Source: Linanthus parryae
Taxonomy: Eukaryota; Streptophyta; Magnoliopsida; Ericales; Polemoniaceae
Direction: 5' to 3'
Length of the DNA stretch: 64,000 bases
Assembly (NCBI GenBank): GCA_023055425.1
Contig: JALGPY010000009.1
Location: 54,250,616-54,314,615, forward strand
Shown: in pieces, positions 1 through 11,321 of the stretch
Layout of the letters: the number at the start of each line of letters is the position of its first letter
Numbering within the stretch: the stretch's first letter is position 1
Notes under the pieces: generated by a model
Databases searched by the model: none
What the model saw: the letters and a program-made list of their open reading frames with translations, nothing else
What the model was told of the DNA's origin: nothing
Position numbers and translations under genes: made by a program

Positions 1-700
1 TACTCTTATCTTCATCATCTTTCTCTTTTGTTTCTCATATTAGGAAACTTACAAGAGATATCCAGCACCTGCTGAATTTGCTGAAGTTAAGTTGAACCGA
101 TTCTCTTACTTCACTTGGTCTTTGAGTTAGTTGAAAATCACAATTACTTTATCTTTGAGCAACTCAAAGATTTATTCTTATTGATATGGCTTCTCAACTA
201 ACACAAATTGTGGCAACTTTAACAGGGGCAAGAGTGGTTTGTTGACATTATAAGGACTAGGATTGATCTTCAGCAAGCTCCAGTACTCATGGTTTCGATC
301 TAAGACTCCTCAAGTCCTTGGGGAAAGCACCCTTATAGTAAGATGTTTGTTCTTGGTAGTTAGGGTTATGTTCTATGAATCAACTGGGTCTCATCACATC
401 CAAAATTACAGGATTTATTGTTTTAGTGATTTGATCACATTCCCGAAGGATTATGAGGAAGCATGAGCTCCAGTATCAACTGGGTGGATTTGTTGCTGAT
501 GGTAATTATTCTGTTTGAGGTGTTCAAGCAATAAGTTCACAGGTAACCTTCTTTTCTTATTGTTGAAAAGAAGAAGATTCCAATTTCTTTTGGTTGAGTA
601 CCATCTAGGTATACTTTTAGACTTCATTATAGGATACCTACGAGTCTGGTGGATGCATTTTTATGTTATCATCTTCCTCTTGCTTTCTCTCTTATTTTAA
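1..700 (+). pseudogene. Degenerate exon-intron fragments of an unidentified gene
   Basis: There is no long open frame here, but there are intron-exon traces. A pyrimidine-rich tract ending in AG at about 44 precedes an exon-like piece. Positions 470-508 read as a short open stretch containing ELQYQLGGFVADGN. A 23-base segment at 520-542 followed by GT matches a microexon-like piece at 15,758-15,780. The 15.7 kb copy keeps CAG before it, whereas this copy has GAG, so its acceptor is lost. Similarity continues for about 100 bases past the microexon in both places. I infer a decayed paralogous gene fragment and do not recognise the family. Confidence 0.35.
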
Positions 701-1068
701 ACATCAACAGAATGCTAGGCAGAAGCTTTTGAGTTTACAAGTATGACTGCATGCCACATAGACCAGCTTAGCCTTATATCTAACGGGCTATCTATTGTTA
801 ACCTCCGCAGTAAAAGCATAATCTCTTACAAGGAACAAGAATAGCTTGACAGAGATGTCTAGGGCATCTCTGGGCCTCTGAAAGTCACTGTCTAAACTAA
901 TTTTTCTCCTGAAATGGAGGACAAAGTGAATACAAAAGTGAAGGGGGTTAAACATAATTCATCAACATGCATGTCCAAGAAGCTACCAAAGTTCCATCCA
1001 CGTAACCCTAAAAAAAGCAATCAAAGTAAAAAGAGAAGTGGTCTCTAACAAATACCCTCCATAGGATA
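701..1068. other. Intergenic, nothing recognised
   Basis: AT-rich sequence with no convincing ORF, repeat or RNA gene. It ends at the left boundary of the first foldback element. Confidence 0.5.
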
Positions 1069-1998
1069 TTTGTTCTCCTGGGTATGCCCCTTGTACATAT
1101 GTTTCAACCTGTTGTTTTTGATGCTATTAATATTACCCAAAAAAATCGCAATACTTCGGGAGTCTGCTGAGATTTTCTCAGCACTCCAGGAATTCTAGCC
1201 TTATAAGACGAGTTTTCTACAATAGAGGCAGGCGGAAATCAGCTTAAAAAAATATTTTGAGAAAGAGATGAAATGTAAATAGATTGAAGCAGATGCATAG
1301 CCTATAGGTCTATAAGAATATGAAATCCGTAAATAAACCTATTAATTGCATTAATTACTAAAGTGAAAGCGGAAAAGCGATGAAAATAATCATGTTAATG
1401 GCAAAAAGATCTATACGTAATTAAGGTAACAAATTATATCAATAAGAGGGCGCCCAAAAGTAAAATGTGAATACCATTATTGGTAGATTTGTGGAGATCT
1501 TAAATAGGCAAACGCACTGCGTGTTGACTGTCAACACTTAGTGCGTTTGCCTATTTAAAATCTCCACAGATCTATCGTGATGGTATTTACTACTATTCTA
1601 TTTATATGCGACCTCTTATTAGTACTACTTAATACCATATTTATGTCTAGATTTTTTCCATTAACGCGATTAATGTCATCATTTTTCTGTTTTCATTTTA
1701 GTAATTTACGCAATCAATATGTTTATTTTTTGATTTCTATTTCTACAAGACTATGCATCTACTTCGATCCGTTTACATTGCATATCTTTCTCTGAATCTA
1801 TCTCAAGCCGGTGACCCTGTCTGGATTATGAAGAACTCGCCTCATAAGCTTGAATCCCTAGAATGCTGAGAAGATCTCAGCAGATTCCTGAAATATACGG
1901 TATTGGAAATTTTATTGGGGTAATGTTAATTGTATCGAAAAGCAACGGGTTGAAAGTTGAAACATAGGTACAAGGGGCATACCCCCGGAGAACAAAAA
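1069..1998. mobile_element. Foldback element 1, palindrome of about 0.93 kb
   Basis: The two halves are diverged inverted copies centred near 1,529. The outer ends read TTGTTCTCC then GTATGCCCCTTGTAC on the left, and their reverse complement at 1,968-1,996 on the right. Arm homology is patchy in the middle but tight at the centre: about 1,490-1,570 can form a hairpin with arms of roughly 36 bases containing AAATAGGCAAACGCACT and its complement. No coding potential is seen. This fits a foldback or long-TIR MITE-like element. No target duplication could be assigned because the right end abuts the next palindrome. Confidence 0.65.
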
Positions 1999-2699
1999 GA
2001 GACCGCCACAATATAGATACATTTACAGCTACCTATAAGATTTTCACCCATATGGGCTTGTTTCGGCCAAAAAGAAACATAATAATCATCATCTCAAGTA
2101 CAATACCAAAATAGGCTCATTAAGAAACCAAAAGTTGGAGAATCGATTTTGAGCTTTGAAAGGGAGACTTCAAATTTCGGCTTTATCCTCCCAACAACCC
2201 AAAAGAAACTGAGAGACCTAATACGGTTAGACATTGAAAAAATGATATTTTGATGTATCGGTTTTCAACCTCTATAGCTAAACCCTAACCTTATTTTCTT
2301 GTCCCTGTCACACTCAGAAAGAGATACCTTTGTTCTGAGTGTGAGGTTGCCGGAATTTTTCGCGGCCGTTACCGAAAGAATAGGGGGAGGTAATGAGGAG
2401 TCGCGGAGAGATCTTCTCTTTCTATACTGGTGATGAGGAGCTCTTAGGTTCCGAGGTGGTGGAGAGATCTTCTAGACGGTTGCAGTCATTGTATTGTTGT
2501 GTTTGCTTGTGACGTCGGCCTTACTTTCTTGATTAAGGCTGAGACCGGTGCCCTCGCCGTCCCTACTCCTCGTACTTTTTCCTTACACTCATGGCCTCCC
2601 CATGAACCAATATTTTAGGGATTCTAATTATATGTTGGTGGTCCATGTAGCTTTATTTACCACAATGATTACGCATATTTTTCCATCATAATAAATTTT

Positions 2700-3541
2700 G
2701 TGCACTTTTATTTTGGGCTGTAGTGCACCCCGCACACATTGGCGGGGTAAGTCGGTTCCTGATGCCCTGCATCAACGCATGGTTATACTCATGTTGCTTT
2801 CTAAAGTCCTGTGTATTATATCAACCTCCTCTCAGTTATCCGTTATGTGTGTAGGCAGAATGTATTAGACCTCATGCTATCAACCTCTATGATGTCTCCC
2901 ATTTTTCTTTTTTCTTAATCCAATTAAAAAATTATGAAATGGAACCAACGTCACTAGTTTCTCAGTTTAGCGATTCCAGTCAAGAAGCTAGATTTTAATT
3001 AAGGGTAAGAGGACCTCATGCAGAGACTACATTACTCTTCCACTGAACGAAATCGTCGAAACTAGAAACAGGTCAACCTGGAAACTGTTCAAGTCGGAAA
3101 ACAAAAATATGATTGCATATTTGGTAATTCTAAGACGAGTCGATGTCAATACAAAGTATCATACACCAAATGTAAACTTTAACTAACTTTAATACGCAAA
3201 ACCTTGATCACATAATATTGCAATCCTATTCGTCTTAAGAACATGTAAAACGGAAAAAGAAAATAATAAATATACCGTTCTTCATGGAATTGATCAGAGA
3301 AAATTTTCAGTATAACTTCGCAACCCCTTGATCCTTTGTTTAAACCGAACTGGATAACAACAAACCTCCTCCTTTGGATTGGAACGGTAGTTCATGGACT
3401 CTCCTACTCTCTCTCGTTCAGTCATCCTTGAATGCTTTCATTTACTGATTGAACTTATGTTGATTACATCAATTATCAGAGGAGGATTCATGTCCCTTTT
3501 TATTGACGAGAAAATAAGGCCAAGTATAATAAATAATTCTC
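2700..3541 (+). repeat. Direct repeat unit L1 inside the left palindrome arm
   Basis: Begins with GTGCACTTTTA then TGGGCTGTAGTGCACC. It is repeated with moderate divergence in the next unit and, inverted, in the right arm. Confidence 0.65.
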
Positions 3542-4385
3542 GTGCACTTTTAATTTGGGCTGTAGTGCACCCCACACACGTTGACGGGGTAAGTTGGTTC
3601 CTGATGACCTAGCAACCCATGGTCATACTCCTCTTGATTTCTAAAGCCTTGTGTATTATATCAACCTCCTCTCAGTTATTCGTTATGTGTGTAGGCAGGA
3701 TGTATTTGACCTCATGCTATCGACCTCTATGATGTCTCCCATTTTTTCTTTTTTCTTAATCCAACTAAAAGAATGTGAAATAGAACCCACGTCACTAGTT
3801 TCTCAGCTTAGCGAATTCGAGTCAAGAAGCTAGATTTTAATTAAGGGTGAGAGGACCTCATGCAGAGGCTAATTACTCTTCCACTGATCGAGATCGTCGA
3901 AACTAAAAACCGTTCACCCTGGAAACTATTCAAGTCGGAAAACAAAAGTATGATTGCATATTCGATAATTCTAAGACCAATCTATGTCAATACAAAGTAT
4001 CATAAACCAAACGTAAACTTTAACTAAATGAAATACACAAAACCATAATCACATAATATTGAAATTCAATTCGTCTCAAGAACATGCAAAAACTGAAAAA
4101 ATTAATAAATATACCGTTCTCCATGGAATTGATCAGAGAAAATTTTCTGTATAAATCCGCAACCCTTGATCCTTTGTTTAACTGAACTCGATAACAACGA
4201 ACCTCCGTCGTTGAATTGGAACTGTAGTTCACGGACTCTCCTTCTTCTCTCACACGTTCAATAATCCTTGAATCTTTTCGTTTACTAATAGAACTATTGT
4301 TGATTTTCGTCCATTATGAGAGGAGGATTCATGTCTCTATTTATTTACGAGAAAAATAGGGCCAAGTATAATAAATACATACTAT
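3542..4385 (+). repeat. Direct repeat unit L2 inside the left palindrome arm
   Basis: Second tandem copy of the roughly 842-base unit. Shared landmarks are the GTGCACTTTTA start, the CTCCTCTCAGTTAT segment, the GACCTCATGC segment and the AGGAGGATTCATGTC end. Confidence 0.65.
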
Positions 4386-5066
4386 CAGTAAATGCCAACC
4401 ATTATGGCCCTTAATACAAATAGTGGATTATTACATTCTTTTTTAAAGAAATAGTGTATTATTACATTAAAATAACAAATACTTAATTAGAGAATGTAAT
4501 TATTGGCAATTATGTTACTTAATGAAATCCAACTAAAACAATTGAGTTAGTGGGTCGTTAATAAAACATAAGTTTACGTTCTCCCAATTAGTCAACTAAA
4601 GCTATTGAGTAAAATAAAGATAATAAATTTGAAAACTATCTTCAAGAAAGAACTTGACACATGATCACGATTTAGAAAAATAGAATTAGCTTTAACCATT
4701 AATGTGAATCATAATGGATCCAAATTGCCATCCCTAAACATAACCGTTATGATTCACATTAATGGTTAAAGCTAATTCTATTTTTCTAAATCGTGATCAT
4801 GTGTTGAGTTCTTTCTTGAATATAGTTTTCAAATTTATTTATCTTTATTTTACTCAATAGCTTTAGTTGACTAATTGGGAGAACGGAAACCTACCTTTTA
4901 TTAACGTCCTGTTTTAGTTGGATTTCATTAAGTAACATAATTGCCAATAATTACATTCTCTAATTGAGTATTTGCTGTTTTAATGTAATAATACACTATT
5001 TCTTTAAAAAAGAATGTAATAATCCACTATTTGTATTAAGGGCCATAATGGTTGGCATTTACTGAT

Positions 5067-5908
5067 AGTATGTATTTATTATACTTGGCCCTATTTTTCT
5101 CATCAATAAATAGAGACATGAATCCTCCTCTCATAATGGACGAAAATCAACATAAGTTCTATTAGTAAACGAAAAGATTCAAGGATTATTGAACGTGAGA
5201 GAGAAGAAGGAGAGTCCGTGAACTACAGTTCCAATTCAACGGCGGAGGATCGTTGTTATCGAGTTCAGTTTAAACAAAGGATCAAGGGTTGCGGATTTAT
5301 ACATAAAATTTTCTCTGATCGATTTCATGGAGAACGGTATATTTATATATTTTTCAGTTTTTGCATGTTCTTGAGACGAATTGAATTTCAATATTATGTG
5401 ATTATGGTTTTGTGTATTACATTTAGTTAAAGTTTACATTTGGTTTATGATACTTTGTATTGACATCGATTGGTCTTAGAATTATCGAATATGCAATCAT
5501 ACTTTTGTTTTCCGACTTGAACAGTTTCCAGGGTGAACGGTTTTTAGTTTCGATGATCTCGATCAGTGGAAGAGTAATTAGCCTCTGCATGAGGTCCTCT
5601 CACCCTTAATTAAAATCTAGCTTCTTGACTCGAAATCGCTAAGCTAAGAAACTAGTGACGTGGGTTCTATTTCACAATCTTTTAGTTAGATTAAGAAAAA
5701 AGAAAAAATGGGAGACATCATAGAGGTCGATAGCATGAGGTCAAATACATCCTGCCTACAAACATAATGAATAACTGAGAGGAGGTTGATATAATACACA
5801 AGGCTTTAGAAATCAAGAGGAGTATGACCATGGGTTGCTACGGCATCAGGAACCAACTTACCCCACCAATGTGTGTGGGGTGCACTCTATCCCAAAATAA
5901 AAGTGCAC
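5067..5908 (-). repeat. Inverted copy of the 842-base unit (right arm, inner)
   Basis: Reverse complement of unit L2. It ends with the complement of the GTGCAC landmark at about 5,903-5,908. The short open frames inside it on both strands are accidental and not conserved between copies. Confidence 0.6.
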
Positions 5909-6722
5909 GAAAATTATTTATTATACTTGGCCTTATTTTCTCGTCAATAAAAAGAGACACGAATCCTCCTCTGATAATTGATGGAATCAACATAAGTTCA
6001 ATCAGTAAATGAAAGCATTCAAGGATTATTGAACGAGAGAGAGTAGGAGAGTCCGTGAACTACCGTTCCAATCAAAAGGAGGAGGTTAGTTGTTATCCAG
6101 TTCGGTTTAAACAAAGGATCAAGGGGTTGCGAATTTATACAGAAAATTTTCTCTGATCAATTCCATGAAGAACGGTATATTTATTATTTTCTTTTTCATT
6201 TTTGCATGTTCTTGAGACGAATTGGATTGCAATATTATGTGATCAAGGTTTAGCGTATTACAGTTAGTTAAAGTTTAGATTTGGTGTATGATACTTTGTA
6301 TTGTCATCGACTCGTCTTAGAATTACCAAATATGCAATCATACTTTTGTTTTCCGACTTGAACAGTTTCCAGGTTGACCTGTTTCTAGTTTCGACGATCT
6401 CGTTCAGTGGAAGAGTAATGTAATCTCTGCATGAGGTCCTCTTACCCTTAATTAAAATCTAGCTTCTTGACTGGAATCCGCTAAGCTGAGAAACTAGTGA
6501 CGTTGGTTTCATTTCATAATTTTTTAATTGGATTAAGAAAAAAAAGAAAAATGGGAGACATCATAGAGGTTGATAGCATGAGGTCTAATACATTCTGCCT
6601 ACACACATAACGGATAACTGAGAGGAGGTTGATATAATACACAGGACTTTAGAAAGCAAGATGAGTATGACCATGCGTTGATAGGGCATCAGGAACCGAC
6701 TTACCCCGCCAATGTGTGCGGG
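5909..6722 (-). repeat. Inverted copy of the 842-base unit (right arm, outer)
   Basis: Reverse complement of unit L1. It is truncated at its outer edge: the GTGCAC landmark is deleted, and sequence resumes at GGGAATCATTGTGG, which matches the outer part of the left arm. Confidence 0.6.
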
Positions 6723-7261
6723 AATCATTGTGGTAACTAAAGCTACATGGACCACCAACATATAATCAGAATCCCTAAACTACTGGTTCATGGGGAGGCC
6801 ATGAGTCTAAGGAAAAAGTACGAGGAGTAGGGACGGCGAGGGCACCGATCTCAGCCTTAATCAAGAAAGTAAGGCCGACGTTAAAAGCAAACACAACAAT
6901 ACAACAACTGCAACCGTCTAGAAGATCTCTCCACCACCTCGGAACCTAAGAGCTCCTCATCACCAGTATATAAAGGTTTAAAACCGATACATCAAATATC
7001 GATTTTTGAGTGTATAACTACTGCTATAAGGTCTTTCAGTTTCTTTTGGACTGTTGGGAGCATAAAACCGAGTCTCGAAGTCTCGGCTTCAAAGCTCAGA
7101 ACCGATTCTCCAAGTACCGGTTTCTCAATGAGCCCATTTTAGTATTTTACTTGAGATTTCGATTATATCTGTTTTTGTGTGTGACCGAAATCAGATCAAA
7201 TGGGTGAAAACCAGGTAGGTTGTGCAGTAGAATGTATCTACATCGTAGCAATCTCTTTTTG

Positions 7262-8000
7262 TATAGGAAGAGACTGCTATAATTTACTATAAAATAGATA
7301 CATTTACTTCACGACCTATCAGATTTTCACTCACGTGGGCCTGTTTCGGCCAAAAGAAACAAAAATAATCCTCATCTCATGTAAAATACCAAAATTGGCT
7401 CATTAAGAAACCGAGACTTGAAGAATCAGTTTTGAGCTTTGAAACCAATACATCCCAACAATCCAAAAGAATTTAAGAGACCTAATAGCGGTTATACACT
7501 GAAAAACTGATATTTGAGAGATCGGTCTTAAACCTTTATATATAAACCCTAACCCTCTTTTCTTGTTCCACGACTCCCCTCGTTACCTCCCTCTGTTTTT
7601 TGTAATGGCGGCAAAAAATTCCGGTGACTTTACACTCAGAACGAAGGTATCTCTTTCTATCTCTCCGAAATCCTCATATGCAGTTATTTGGTTTTGCAAT
7701 CTCTCTCTCTCCATATCCGTCTCTCCCTCCAAGGGATTTGGTTTTGCAATGTACATGGGCTGTAAATAAGCTAATCCAGATAGCTGGGGCTGTGTGGAAA
7801 TTAAAATTGATAGCTGGGGTTTTGGGGAGGATGAGACCGAGACTTGGAGCTTCGGTTTTATGGCATGAAACCCATTCTCCAAGTCTCGGTTTCTAAACGA
7901 GCCTATTTAGGTATTTTGCCCAAGATGGGGATTATTTCTTGGTTTTTCCGCCCAAACAGGTTTACATGGGTGAAATTCTTGTCAGAGCTATACAGAAGCA
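7262..8000. mobile_element. Foldback element 3, palindrome of about 0.7 kb
   Basis: The segment at about 7,310-7,460 (TTTCACTCACGTGGGCCTG, then AGAAACCGAGACTTG) is repeated in reverse complement at about 7,840-7,990. Its left part is also a direct relative of the left end of foldback 2 (2,010-2,290), so the two elements belong to one family. The spacer at 7,560-7,800 carries a short exon-like ORF. No transposase is present. Confidence 0.6.
7605..7769 (+). pseudogene. Short exon-like ORF inside foldback 3, possibly captured
   Basis: An ATG at 7,605 opens a 54-codon frame beginning MAAKNSGDFTLRTKV. It follows a 5'-leader-like stretch (AACCCTAACCC, CT-rich). A GT donor-like site lies after ACGAAG at about 7,647. 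A homologous piece lies inverted in the left arm of foldback 2 near 2,310-2,375, in degraded form. I infer a captured first exon of a host gene carried by this foldback family. The family is not recognised, and a chance ORF is possible. Confidence 0.25.
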
Positions 8001-8851
8001 TCCATAATAAACTCTGTTTAGCTTCCAGGTTTTTAATATCTTTTTTCTTCAATCTCAGCTATCCTGCTAAGCTAGCACCTCTGGGTCTTGTTTCACTTAT
8101 ACTTTTTCTGTGTTAGTACATTGATTGTATCACAGCAGAATGAAAATTACTTTATGGTGTGCATTTCGATTTCATCTTTGGTAACTTCTTCTGACAGCAA
8201 ATTTTATTAATCCATACGGTATGCATCATTGAATACGTTATGGTATGGATCTTTGAATGCATTCCGATTTCTTGGTAAGTTCTTCTGTAGGGAAGCCATG
8301 ATTTTGTTTATAAAGGAGCACAATTTCCTGTCCAATAATGTCACGTTCTCAGCCACTGTTCCTAGGTAATATACAAGCTCTCCCGGCAGTATTGGTGTAC
8401 ATAACTAGTAAGATTAGTATATTTTTTCAGTTGCGTATTAAGTATTTATCTTGTCAATCTTGATTTGCATAGTCGGAGATGAAAGGCCAAAGGGCTAAGC
8501 GGTCTTAAACCTCAGAAATGTTAAATTCACATCCATGCACATGGCAAAGTAAAGGAGTCTGTCTCATCATATTGTTCTCCATCCGGAACTAGTTGTTTCA
8601 AAAGTGGTTACGTACTTGAGGTAAATATATGACAGGCTATGACAAAAAATAACCGAAAGTCCGAAATTTCCTTCTTTAGTACATGATTGCTAGTATTAGG
8701 ATCAAATTTCTCCCGTGCTAATGTTTAATGAATTTCTTATGTTTCACATCAATATTCTAGACCAGTCTTGAGTCCAATATGATTTGAATTTAGTATATAC
8801 AGAACATATAACATATTGGAGTAGTATTTTTAAATTAATTATGACTTTACA
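8001..8851. other. Intergenic, nothing recognised
   Basis: AT-rich DNA without a supported gene, RNA gene or element boundary. Confidence 0.5.
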
Positions 8852-9070
8852 TGGTATCAGAGCCACGGCTCACACACGTGAATGGTCTAACAACCCACGT
8901 GCTCAACGCTACCCGCAGACAAACGATCCACGTGTAGGCCAAAGAATGCCACACGTGAGGGGGCGTGTTGAGAAGTCCCACATCGGACGTTCAAGAAAAA
9001 GAAATATAATTAATAAGTGTTCCGGGCTACTCCCTTCATAGCCAATTGGTTTTGAGGTGGAATCTCATGA
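8852..9070 (+). mobile_element. TRIM-type retrotransposon remnant
   Basis: TGGTATCAGAGCC at 8,852-8,864 is the classic primer binding site complementary to initiator tRNA-Met. About 90 bases later a purine tract (GTGAGGGGGCG, ending at 8,965) is followed by TGTTGAGAAGTCCCACATCGG-like sequence from 8,966, typical of the start of plant TRIM LTRs. GCCAATTGGTTTTGAGGTGGAA, also typical of such LTRs, lies near the end at about 9,070. The internal region is only about 100 bases. No matching 5' LTR lies upstream, so the copy is 5'-truncated or rearranged. Confidence 0.7.
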
Positions 9071-9469
9071 ATTCTTAGTATTGCCATTTACGTAGGTTTA
9101 TGTGGTTATGAAAATCATTCTGTTAGTCGAATCCCAAGATATTCCTCAGAACGGTCTGAAAATAAAATATTACTTTGTTACTAGGTCAGAATGTGTTTGA
9201 ATGTTTGATGTGCTAAGAATTGTTTTTTTCTTCATCTACAAGTAATTGTCTCATGCAACCTGTCTTTGTCAATATTGGGGTTGCAAGTTATTTGAGACAG
9301 TTAAATAATTCGGTGAGTAATATCTACTATCATACGACACTAACGGATATCATTTAAAGAATATAGGATTGTATCTATAAATTTAAGAGATAGACCAAGG
9401 GCACTGGGAAGATCCTCGGTGGTTCTCACTGACTCTACCATTGGCTTCGGAAACTGAATTTGTGGTAAT

Positions 9470-9720
9470 CTCAAGAGGCTCTGATTGATGATAATTTTGG
9501 CAACCAGTTATCGGATTTTCGGTTCTTCCATGGATGGTTGTTTGCTGATTTTCCTAGCATAATTTGATTTTCCATATCGTATATCATATTGTGTATTGTA
9601 ACGATATGGACACCCTTTTTATAAACTGCCTAAATATAAACTAACCCTTTTAGTGAATAACTTTCTTTGTATCTTACTTTTACTTTCTTATGTACTTCAT
9701 ACATGTAACTGGTGATCTGA
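9470..9720 (+). repeat. Dispersed repeat copy A (partner at 61,150-61,400)
   Basis: Shares diverged blocks in the same order with 61,150-61,400: GGCTCTGATTGATGAT, a CGATATGGACACC-type block and TTGTATCTTAC then TTTACTTTCT. It may be old duplicated intron or gene sequence. No ORF is conserved. Confidence 0.4.
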
Positions 9721-9973
9721 CAGTTTCACTCGCAAATAATATCATGTTGCTTATTTTATTTTACCCTGCTCATTTTTTTTTATGTGGACTGGTTACAGTT
9801 TTTTTATTAGAGCATAAATGATGCGCCATAGCAATATTACTACAATCTCCAAGATTCAGTAATGGAAGGTAGAACCATAAATTGGGGGTCTAATCTAACA
9901 TGTGGTAGGTTATTATCTGATTGCACAAAATTAAAACACAACTGCGTCTATTACTGCGTCTATTAGGTAATCT

Positions 9974-9992
9974 GATATATATATATATATAT

Positions 9993-10050
<58 letters not shown>
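9974..10050. repeat. Compound (AT)n-(AG)n microsatellite
   Basis: An almost uninterrupted AT run with one AG interruption, followed directly by about twelve AG units. Confidence 0.95.
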
Positions 10051-10465
10051 TACAAGGGGTTGCCTTTTATTTTAGATCATTATCATTTAGTATTTTTACT
10101 CAGCACAGTTCACATTTTTTCTCAAGCAGTCCTGAGATGTGTCACTCTTGAAAGGTGGAGGTTTGATCCCATGACCTTGGTCAGCTCGATACCGAGTACA
10201 CAGCTAGCAACATCTGAAAGGTCAAGTTGATAGGAGACGAGATGGTAACTTTCTTCTACTATTATATTGTTGTACTCTCAAAAGAAAGTATATCAACATC
10301 AGAAACTCCATAGGAAAAAAACTAATTTCTCAATCCAAGGACATATTTATATGCCTTTGACATCACAGTTTACCTAGCTTGTTTCATATTATACCAGGGC
10401 TTTCATCCTCTTCTTTATTTTATGTTTAAATTACCAATATCATTCTTATCAATCAACTATAGGGA

Positions 10466-10690
10466 TTTTTTTTTAGGGAAAAAAATTCATTAAAGAAGGG
10501 TAGTCACACCCGAAAGATCAAACTGAAATACATCGGTTGCCCAACTTGGAACATAAGAATAAAAGGACATATCATCTTCGTGTAAGCCTTTTTTGGCGAA
10601 AGAGTGGGCTAACTGATTTCCATCCCTAGCAACGAAAGAGAATTCCACCCTCTCGAAAGCTTCAATTCATCCTTTGTGAGAATAGTTTGA
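10466..10690 (-). mobile_element. LINE 3' end with RNase H-like tail, minus strand
   Basis: On the minus strand about 10,530-10,650 reads VEFSFVARDGNQLAHSFAK in frame. This resembles the end of the RNase H (RVT_3) domain found in plant LINEs, where R-x-x-N-x-x-AH-x-x-A-K is conserved. It runs towards an A-rich 3' end, seen as a T run at about 10,468-10,475 on the plus strand. Only the extreme 3' end survives, which is typical of a 5'-truncated LINE insertion. Confidence 0.6.
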
Positions 10691-10937
10691 TCTTCTGTAC
10701 GAGGACGTGGTTGATGGTTGATTAGCATGATCTCCATGTTATCTTGAGAAGGAGGTGGGTGAGCGGTGGAAGAGAGAGAAGAGAGCATTGTAGAGAGACG
10801 AGGGACGAGAGCAGGGCCGGCCCTAGCTTCCGGGGGGCCTGAAGCAAAAGTTCGAGAAGTGGCCCTCTTAATACATTTCTATAAGTAACAGTTTTACTTG
10901 TTTCTACATGTGGACTATATTTTTCATATTTAGTTGA

Positions 10938-11279
10938 TGATACGGCTCAACCGTATCGTAGAAGTCAACATTATTATTATGATTATTAGTATTGTTTATT
11001 GAATTATTTATTTAGAGTTATTTAGTTATTTACATTAATTATTTATTTAAATAATGATCGGGCCTTGTCAAGCCCGTTAGAGTCTAGGGTTAGGGTTTGC
11101 TTTATCTATTTAAACAAGTTGTAGTCTTCTATTATTTTTATCGAATGAATTTATTATGAAAAGAAATCTTTGTTCGATCATCAGTAGTTGTTAGGAAAAG
11201 CGTCGTAGGCTAAAAGCTACGTGGTCAAGTTTTGTCGATTTTCACAAAATCGTCAACCCCGATACCCTTCCGGGTATCA
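10938..11279 (+). repeat. 5' LTR of the gag-only retrotransposon
   Basis: 342 bases, TGATACGG to GGGTATCA, pairing with the 3' LTR at 12,734-13,074. It contains AGGGTTAGGGTTTGC and an AT-rich stretch that may hold the promoter. Confidence 0.93.
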
Positions 11280-11321
11280 ATTTGGTGCTTTCATTGTTTT
11301 CACCAATCAGCTGGTGAATCG

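Larger units (their letters stand above)
1998..7258. mobile_element. Foldback element 2, giant imperfect palindrome of about 5.3 kb
   Basis: The left arm (about 2,000-4,717) is repeated in reverse complement as the right arm (about 4,744-7,258), with a 26-base loop at 4,718-4,743. Pairing next to the loop is nearly perfect for about 50 bases per side (CATGATCACGATTTAG on the left, its complement on the right) and extends outwards with scattered differences. The right arm lacks about 150 bases present at 2,290-2,430 and a stretch matching about 2,650-2,720. Each arm contains an internal direct duplication of about 842 bases. The outer parts carry promoter-like sequence (AAACCCTAACC) and a partial exon shared with foldback element 3. 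No transposase is visible, so I infer a non-autonomous long-TIR or foldback transposon, possibly Mutator-related. Confidence 0.7.

Noticed and set aside
3394..6012. Several 60-77 codon ORFs in the large palindrome
   Set aside because: They are not conserved between the four copies of the repeat unit and match no protein type.
8966..9070. Cassandra-type TRIM carrying 5S rRNA sequence
   Set aside because: The LTR-like segment is only about 100 bases and has no 5S internal control region that I can see.
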